Positions 6,875-11,008 of a DNA stretch of 11,008 nt are shown one piece after another; within the stretch, counting starts at the first letter, position 1, and each line of letters starts with the position of its first letter. This DNA is from JASHVB01 sp049522565. Its GTDB lineage: Bacteria > Pseudomonadota > Alphaproteobacteria > Acetobacterales > Acetobacteraceae. The notes beneath the pieces were generated by a model. It saw only the letters and a list, made by a program, of their open reading frames with translations. It made no database searches and had not been told where the DNA came from. Made by a program: the position numbers and the translations under genes. The stretch is taken from contig JBEKNT010000221.1 of NCBI GenBank assembly GCA_049522565.1, positions 1 through 11,008 on the forward strand. The letters run 5' to 3'.

Positions 6875-6880
6875 GGGTGC
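6801..6880 (+). repeat. Dispersed palindromic repeat, copy 2 (three hairpins, overlaps the bclA 3' end)
   Basis: Hairpin A is 6802-6813 with 6815-6826 (CCTCTCCCGCCC / GGGCGGGAGAGG). Hairpin B is CCCCCGGG 6831-6838 with CCCGGGGG 6846-6853. Hairpin C is CGCCGC 6855-6860 with GCGGCG 6864-6869. The GGGTGAGGGTG tail follows. The TGA in this tail is the bclA stop codon (6872-6874), and the GAGGG around it sits at a plausible ribosome-binding distance from the next ATG at 6884. Confidence 0.82.
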
Positions 6881-6883
6881 CGC

Positions 6884-7666
6884 ATGCGCCCCGAAACCAC
6901 GCTGCTCGGCAACCAACGCCTGGAAGCCGCCTGGTGGGGCCCCGGCCCAACCGAAGCCCCCACGCTCGTCCTGCTGCATGAGGGCCTGGGCTGCGTCGCC
7001 TTATGGCGCGACGTCCCCGCGCTGCTGGCCGAAGCAACAGGATGCGGCGTGTTCGCATACTCGCGTTGCGGCTACGGCCAGTCGGATCCAAAGCCGCTGC
7101 CCTGGCCGCTGACCTACATGCAGGACGAAGCGCGCGACGTGCTGCCTCGCGTGCTGGACGCCGCCGGCATTCGCGAGGCAATCCTGGTCGGCCACTCCGA
7201 CGGCGGCTCGATCGCCGCACTCTACGCCGGCAACGCGCGCGATCGTCGGCTGCGCGGCATCGTACTGATCGCGGCGCATTTCTTCGTGGAAGACCTGAAC
7301 ATCGCCAGCATCCGCCAGATGCGCGTTGACTACGAACAGAGCGGAATACGCGAGCGGCTGGCGCGCTATCATCGGGACGTGGACGTGGCGTTCCACGGCT
7401 GGAACGACTCCTGGCTGCACCCGGGGTTTCGCAACTTCGACATCACCGCCGACCTGGCTGGCATCGACGTGCCGATCCTCGCCATGCAGGGCGCCGATGA
7501 CCCCTATGGCACCGCGGCGCAGTTGGACGTATTGCAACGCCACGCGCGCGCGCCGTTGGAAACCGCACTGATCCCGGGCGCCCGCCACGCGCCGCACCTG
7601 GAGGCGAAGCAGGCGACGCTCGATGCGATCGTGCGTTTCGTGCGGGTCCTCCGCTCCTCGCAATGA
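6884..7666 (+). CDS. Alpha/beta hydrolase of the box operon
   Basis: The 260-residue cytosolic alpha/beta-hydrolase-fold enzyme has nucleophile Ser105 in GHSDGGS, an acid at Asp205/Asp206 in GADDPYG, and a histidine at His235 in GARHAPHLE. An oxyanion-hole strand LLHEGLG replaces the common HGG/HGFP. The ATG at 6884 lies nine bases after the bclA stop, with GAGGG just upstream, so translation is probably coupled. Lactone- or thioester-hydrolase-like genes occur in some box clusters, and that neighbourhood suggests a role with CoA-ester or lactone by-products of ring opening. The substrate is not established by anything seen here. The C-terminal RVLRSSQ is encoded inside a repetitive sequence. 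Hydrolase fold is confident; substrate is unknown. Confidence 0.85.
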   Translation: MRPETTLLGNQRLEAAWWGPGPTEAPTLVLLHEGLGCVALWRDVPALLAEATGCGVFAYSRCGYGQSDPKPLPWPLTYMQDEARDVLPRVLDAAGIREAILVGHSDGGSIAALYAGNARDRRLRGIVLIAAHFFVEDLNIASIRQMRVDYEQSGIRERLARYHRDVDVAFHGWNDSWLHPGFRNFDITADLAGIDVPILAMQGADDPYGTAAQLDVLQRHARAPLETALIPGARHAPHLEAKQATLDAIVRFVRVLRSSQ

Positions 7667-7720
7667 CAGAGGACGGGCATCTCATGACGACAAAGGACGC
7701 GCATCTCGCGATGACGGGGA
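7646..7720 (+). repeat. Degenerate repeat at the hydrolase-boxC junction
   Basis: An inverted pair GTCCTC (7646-7651) and GAGGAC (7669-7674) flanks the hydrolase stop. It is followed by imperfect direct units beginning ATGAC at 7663, 7684 and 7711, each of the first two ending in GCATCTC. The complementary strand would read CHCEERR, resembling the 'CEERSDEAI' false ORFs that such dispersed repeats produce in many proteobacterial annotations. Confidence 0.55.
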
Positions 7721-7729
7721 AACAGTGAC

Positions 7730-9373
7730 ATGATCGACTGCCGGACCGACCCGTCGCGTTATCGCCATTGGAAGCTCGGCTTCGACGGGCCGATCGCCAC
7801 GCTCGCCATGGACGTCGATCCCGCCGGCGGCCTGTTCCCCGGCTGCGAACTGAAGCTGAATTCCTACGATCTCGGCGTGGACATCGAACTCGCCGACGCG
7901 GTGCAGCGGCTGCGTTTCGAGCACCCCGAGGTGCGCACGGTCGTCCTCTGCTCCGGCAAGCCGAACGTGTTCTGCGCCGGGGCGAATATCCGCATGCTGG
8001 CGCAGGCCACGCACGTGCATAAGGTGAACTTCTGCAAGTTCACCAACGAGACCCGCCTGGCGATCGAGGATGCGGGGGAAAACTCCGGCCAGCGCTGGCT
8101 CGCCGCGGTGAGCGGCAGCGCCGCCGGCGGCGGCTACGAACTGGCGATGGCCGCCGACTGGATCATGCTGATCGACGACCGCCGCTCCAACGTCGCGCTG
8201 CCCGAACTGCCTTTGCTCGGCGTGCTGCCCGGCACTGGCGGGCTGACGCGGCTGACCGACAAACGCAGGGTGCGGCGCGACCGCGCCGACCTGTTCTGCA
8301 CCACGGAGGAGGGCGCGCGCGGCCGTCGCGCCGTCGAATGGCGGTTGGTGGATGAAGTGGTGCCGCCGTCATCCTGGGACGCGAAGCTGCACGAGCGCGC
8401 GCTGGCGCTGGCCGCCTTGTCCGACCGGCCAAACGCCGAGGGCATCGCGCTGCTACCCCTGGATCGCATGATCGCCGAAGACGGCATGCGCTATCCGCAT
8501 GTGCATGTCGCGTTCGAACGCGCGTCGCGCCGCGCGACGATCACGTTGTCCGGCCCTGCATCATTGCCCGCCGACCTGGCCGGCATCCATGCCGCCGGTG
8601 CGGCGTTCTGGCCGCTGGCCGTGGCGCGCGAACTCGACGACGCGATCCTGCATCTGCGGCTGAACGAACCGGAACTGGGGCTGCTCGTGTTCCGCTCGGA
8701 GGGCGATCCGCGCGCGGTGCTGGCCGCCGATGCGTTGCTGGAGGCGCATCAGGCGGACTGGCTGGTGCGTGAAATCCGCCTCTTGCTGAAGCGCGTGTTC
8801 AAGCGCGTGGACGTCACGTCGCGGTCGCTGGTCACGTTGATCGAACCGGGAAGCTGCTTCGCCGGTTCGCTGGCCGAACTGGTATTCGCCGCCGATCGGG
8901 CCCTCATGTTCTCTGGCACGCGCGGCGGTGACAATCGCGGGCAAGCGGCCTTGCATCTGTCGGCGTTGAATTTCGGCGCGTATCCGATGGGCAACGGATT
9001 GACCCGCCTGGCGACGCGGTTCCTTGGCGAGCCCGACAGCGTCGATGCGGCGCGCGCGCGGATCGGCGCAACCTTGGACGCCGAAACAGCCGAGGAACTC
9101 GGCCTGGTCACCAGCGCACTCGATGACAGCGATTGGGATGACGAGGTGCGGCTGCTGTTGGAGGAGCGCGCGTCGTTCTCGCCCGACGCGTTGACCGGCA
9201 TGGAGGCGAACCTGCGTTTCGCCGGTCCCGAAACGATGGAGACACGCATTTTCGGCCGCCTGACCGCGTGGCAGAACTGGATCTTCCAGCGGCCGAACGC
9301 GGTCGGCGAAGACGGTGCGCTGAAGCGCTACGGCAGCGGTCAGCGTCCCGCGTTCAATCCGGTGCGCGTATGA
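7730..9373 (+). CDS. boxC: Benzoyl-CoA-dihydrodiol lyase (2,3-epoxybenzoyl-CoA dihydrolase)
   Basis: BoxC hydrolytically opens the ring of 2,3-epoxybenzoyl-CoA to 3,4-dehydroadipyl-CoA semialdehyde and formate. At 547 residues it is close to the roughly 555 of known BoxC and much longer than ordinary enoyl-CoA hydratases. The N-terminal half is a crotonase domain with the near-invariant BoxC stretches LKLNSYDLGVDIELADAVQR, FCAGANIRML (residues 81-90), VNFCKFTNETR, SAAGGGYELA (130-139, oxyanion hole and acidic residue), ALPELPLLGVLPGTGGLTRL and FCTTEEGARG. The C-terminal half is the second, diverged crotonase-like region. GGGGA at 7716-7720 lies nine bases before the ATG. It follows the hydrolase by 63 bases of repeat and precedes boxB by about 200 bases of repeat. 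Confidence 0.95.
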   Translation: MIDCRTDPSRYRHWKLGFDGPIATLAMDVDPAGGLFPGCELKLNSYDLGVDIELADAVQRLRFEHPEVRTVVLCSGKPNVFCAGANIRMLAQATHVHKVNFCKFTNETRLAIEDAGENSGQRWLAAVSGSAAGGGYELAMAADWIMLIDDRRSNVALPELPLLGVLPGTGGLTRLTDKRRVRRDRADLFCTTEEGARGRRAVEWRLVDEVVPPSSWDAKLHERALALAALSDRPNAEGIALLPLDRMIAEDGMRYPHVHVAFERASRRATITLSGPASLPADLAGIHAAGAAFWPLAVARELDDAILHLRLNEPELGLLVFRSEGDPRAVLAADALLEAHQADWLVREIRLLLKRVFKRVDVTSRSLVTLIEPGSCFAGSLAELVFAADRALMFSGTRGGDNRGQAALHLSALNFGAYPMGNGLTRLATRFLGEPDSVDAARARIGATLDAETAEELGLVTSALDDSDWDDEVRLLLEERASFSPDALTGMEANLRFAGPETMETRIFGRLTAWQNWIFQRPNAVGEDGALKRYGSGQRPAFNPVRV

Positions 9374-9376
9374 AAA

Positions 9377-9431
9377 CCTCTCCCGCCTGCGGCGGAAGAG
9401 GTCGAGACGCGAAGCGTCGAGGGTGAGGGTG
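9377..9431 (+). repeat. Dispersed palindromic repeat, copy 3
   Basis: It starts three bases after the boxC stop. The first stem is CCTCTCCCGCC / GGCGGAAGAGG with one mismatch, the second is GACGC-GAA-GCGTC (9406-9418), and the GGGTGAGGGTG tail follows. It has the same architecture as copy 2 without the C/G-rich middle hairpin. Confidence 0.75.
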
Positions 9432-9434
9432 ACC

Positions 9435-9500
9435 GGGTCGGCACACAGTTTCTGCTTCGGGGCGACCCGATCACCGTGACCAGGCGCTGCGTGCCGACCC
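9435..9500. repeat. Inverted repeat between copies 3 and 4
   Basis: GGGTCGGCAC (9435-9444) pairs perfectly with GTGCCGACCC (9491-9500). A shorter complementary pair lies within it (GGTGACCGGGTCG near 9428-9440 against CGACCCGATCACC at 9463-9475, one mismatch). Together with its flanks it makes the boxC-boxB gap a large potential cruciform or RNA structure. Confidence 0.6.
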
Positions 9501-9549
9501 CCCGGGTCAAGCGCCCGGAGCATGCCTCTCCCGCCGCAGGCGGGAGAGG
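9491..9549 (-). repeat. Dispersed palindromic repeat, copy 4 (inverse orientation)
   Basis: Read on the - strand this matches the start of copy 2: CCTCTCCCGCC-stem, GGCATG, then a CCGGGCGCTTGACCCGGGG-like hairpin. On the + strand the stem is CCTCTCCCGCC (9525-9535) with GGCGGGAGAGG (9539-9549) and loop GCA. It ends nine bases before the first possible boxB ATG. Confidence 0.75.
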
Positions 9550-9563
9550 ATTCTAAGAATGAC

Positions 9564-9568
9564 GGAGG
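9564..9568 (+). promoter_or_regulatory. Shine-Dalgarno for boxB
   Basis: GGAGG lies five bases before the ATG at 9574. It falls inside the reading frame of an alternative upstream ATG at 9559, which itself has only the GGAGAGGA of repeat copy 4 upstream. Confidence 0.6.
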
Positions 9569-9573
9569 CAACG

Positions 9574-11008
9574 ATGCCCGACGGAATGACAGTCGACTAT
9601 GACGGCCTGATCCCCAATAACGTCGGCCTCAACGAGGACGCCCGCGTCCGCAAGGCGTTGGAGACCTGGCATCCCGGTTACGTCGAATGGTGGAAGACGA
9701 TGGGACCCGTCGGCTTTCAGGATGCCCTGGTGTATCTGCGCACCGCGGTGGGCGTCGGCGCCGAAGGCTGGGCCCGCTTCGACTACGTCAAAATGCCCGA
9801 GTACCGCTGGGGTATCCTGCTCGCGCCGCAGGTCGAGGGCCGCACCATTCCGTTCGGCGCGCACAAGGGCGAACCGGTCTGGCAGGAGGTGCCCGGCGAG
9901 CAACGGGCGATGTTGCGCCGGCTACTGGTGATCCAGGGCGATACCGAGCCGGCGTCGGTCGAGCAACAGCGGCATCTCGGGGCCACGGCGCCGTCGCTGT
10001 ACGACCTGCGCAACCTGTTCCAGGTGAACGTCGAGGAAGGCCGCCATCTCTGGGCGATGGTCTATCTGCTGCAAAAATATTTTGGCCGCGACGGGCGCGA
10101 GGAAGCTGAGGAACTGCTGCGCCGTCACTCCGGCGATCCTGACTCGCCCCGCATGCTGGGCGCATTCAACGAGCGCACGCCGGACTGGCTGAGCTTCTTC
10201 ATGTTCACCTTCTTCACCGACCGTGACGGCAAGATGCAACTCGCCGCGCTGGCGCAATCCGGCTTCGATCCGCTGTCGCGCACCTGCCGGTTCATGTTGA
10301 CCGAGGAAGCGCACCACATGTTCGTCGGCGAGACCGGCGTGCAACGCGTCATCCAGCGCACCTGCGAGGCGATGCGCGAGGCCGGCATCGACGATCCCAC
10401 CGAGATCGAACGGGTACGCGCGCTGGGCGTGATCGACCTGCCGACCATCCAGCGCAAGGTCAATCTGCATTTCTCGCTGACACTGGACCTGTTCGGCTCG
10501 GAGATCAGCACCAATGCGGCGAACGCATTCAATGCGGGTTTGAAGGGACGGTATCGCGAGGACAAGCTGACCGACGACCACCAGTTGCTGAGCGATACCT
10601 ATCCGGTGCTGCGGCTGAAGGATGGCGCCATCGTGCAGGAGGAGGTGCCGGCGTTGTCATCGCTGAACATGCGGCTGCGCGACGATTTCGTGGCCGACGC
10701 GGCGGCCGGCGTGGCGCGCTGGAACCGCGTGCTGGAACGCGCGGGCACAGAATGCCGCATCCGCCTGCCGCATGTCGCGTTCAACCGCCGGATCGGCGAG
10801 TTTGCCGCGGTGCACTCGGATACCGAGGGCAATCTGCTGAGCAAAGATGCATGGGAAGCGCGGGCGGAAAACATGCTGCCGACCGCCGACGACTACCGCT
10901 TCGTCGACAGCCTGATGCGGCCGGTGCAGGAACGTGGTGCCTACGCTGGCTGGATCGCCCCGCCGCGCATCGGCATCGACAACAAGCCGGGCGATTTCGA
11001 GTATGTGA
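9574..11008 (+). CDS. boxB: Benzoyl-CoA 2,3-epoxidase, oxygenase component (3' end cut by window edge)
   Basis: BoxB is the diiron oxygenase that converts benzoyl-CoA to 2,3-epoxybenzoyl-CoA with O2, using electrons from BoxA. With this start, ligand-type residues are Glu125, Glu155 and His158 (EEGRH), Asp216 (FFTDRDG), and Glu245 and His248 (TEEAHHMF). Their spacing fits the published BoxB diiron site as I remember it, at a constant offset of five. N-terminal LIPNNVGLNED and C-terminal IGIDNKPGDFEYV are typical. The frame is still open at the last base. BoxB proteins usually end a few residues after DFEYV, so only a handful of codons are missing. The TGA at 11006-11008 is out of frame. Possible starts are 9559, 9574 and 9586; 9574 is chosen for its GGAGG. 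boxA is expected nearby but is not in the window. Confidence 0.95.
   Translation, partial: MPDGMTVDYDGLIPNNVGLNEDARVRKALETWHPGYVEWWKTMGPVGFQDALVYLRTAVGVGAEGWARFDYVKMPEYRWGILLAPQVEGRTIPFGAHKGEPVWQEVPGEQRAMLRRLLVIQGDTEPASVEQQRHLGATAPSLYDLRNLFQVNVEEGRHLWAMVYLLQKYFGRDGREEAEELLRRHSGDPDSPRMLGAFNERTPDWLSFFMFTFFTDRDGKMQLAALAQSGFDPLSRTCRFMLTEEAHHMFVGETGVQRVIQRTCEAMREAGIDDPTEIERVRALGVIDLPTIQRKVNLHFSLTLDLFGSEISTNAANAFNAGLKGRYREDKLTDDHQLLSDTYPVLRLKDGAIVQEEVPALSSLNMRLRDDFVADAAAGVARWNRVLERAGTECRIRLPHVAFNRRIGEFAAVHSDTEGNLLSKDAWEARAENMLPTADDYRFVDSLMRPVQERGAYAGWIAPPRIGIDNKPGDFEYV

Noticed and set aside
5741..6979. 412-codon - strand open frame opposite bclA
   Set aside because: It is an antisense shadow of the well-supported ligase. 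It lacks domain logic and spans the palindromic repeat.
7504..7731. - strand small ORF containing CHCEERR
   Set aside because: This is the familiar spurious translation of a dispersed intergenic repeat, not a gene.
8561..9571. 336-codon - strand open frame opposite boxC and the repeats
   Set aside because: It is an antisense shadow. Its N-terminal part is coded by the dispersed repeats.
11006..11008. TGA at the very end of the window as the boxB stop
   Set aside because: It is one base out of the boxB frame, which reads GAG TAT GTG A and remains open at the edge.
1..11008. tRNA, rRNA, CRISPR arrays, complete insertion sequences
   Set aside because: I looked for cloverleaf-like arms, regularly spaced identical repeats and transposase coding on both strands and saw none.

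Overview
The window reads as a high-GC proteobacterial chromosome segment. It carries an aerobic benzoyl-CoA ('box') catabolic operon on its right side and an accessory, partly decayed region on its left. The dispersed palindromes of the form CCTCTCCCGC-loop-GCGGGAGAGG followed by GGGTGAGGGTG, and the box gene set, suggest an alphaproteobacterium, perhaps Rhodospirillales/Acetobacteraceae. That placement comes from general recollection of such repeats and was not computed.

Left region (1-2660). A P-loop NTPase of NACHT/STAND type (Walker A GAVGKST, Walker B ILIDGLDEA) enters the window already in progress on the + strand. It changes reading frame once near 570-590, so it now exists as two overlapping ORFs (3-668 and 574-1920). 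By eye it is less GC-rich than everything to its right. Behind it, on the - strand, lies a ParD/ParE-type toxin-antitoxin locus. The antitoxin looks intact (2358-2570). The toxin (2106-2309) ends at a stop codon where the family normally has an aromatic residue before its last strands, so it is probably inactive. A small inverted repeat (2029-2092) sits at the break.

Middle (2690-5116). Two ordinary-looking + strand genes with strong GGAGG ribosome binding sites follow. One is a ketopantoate-reductase-family dehydrogenase. The other is a membrane protein with three N-terminal hydrophobic segments and an SPFH/band-7-like domain.

Right region (5225-11008). Four + strand genes are benzoate-CoA ligase (bclA), an alpha/beta hydrolase, benzoyl-CoA-dihydrodiol lyase (boxC) and the diiron benzoyl-CoA 2,3-epoxidase (boxB, running off the right edge by a few codons). 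Together they would activate benzoate to benzoyl-CoA, epoxidise the ring with O2, and open the ring hydrolytically to 3,4-dehydroadipyl-CoA semialdehyde plus formate. The reductase component boxA, the aldehyde dehydrogenase boxD and the regulator boxR are not in the window. Dispersed repeats sit in every junction of this operon. They supply C-terminal codons, stop codons and possibly Shine-Dalgarno sequences to the flanking genes.

I found no convincing new multi-gene system. The most unusual items are the broken STAND NTPase next to a dead toxin, the solitary SPFH membrane protein, the hydrolase embedded in the box operon, and the repeat-shaped gene ends.
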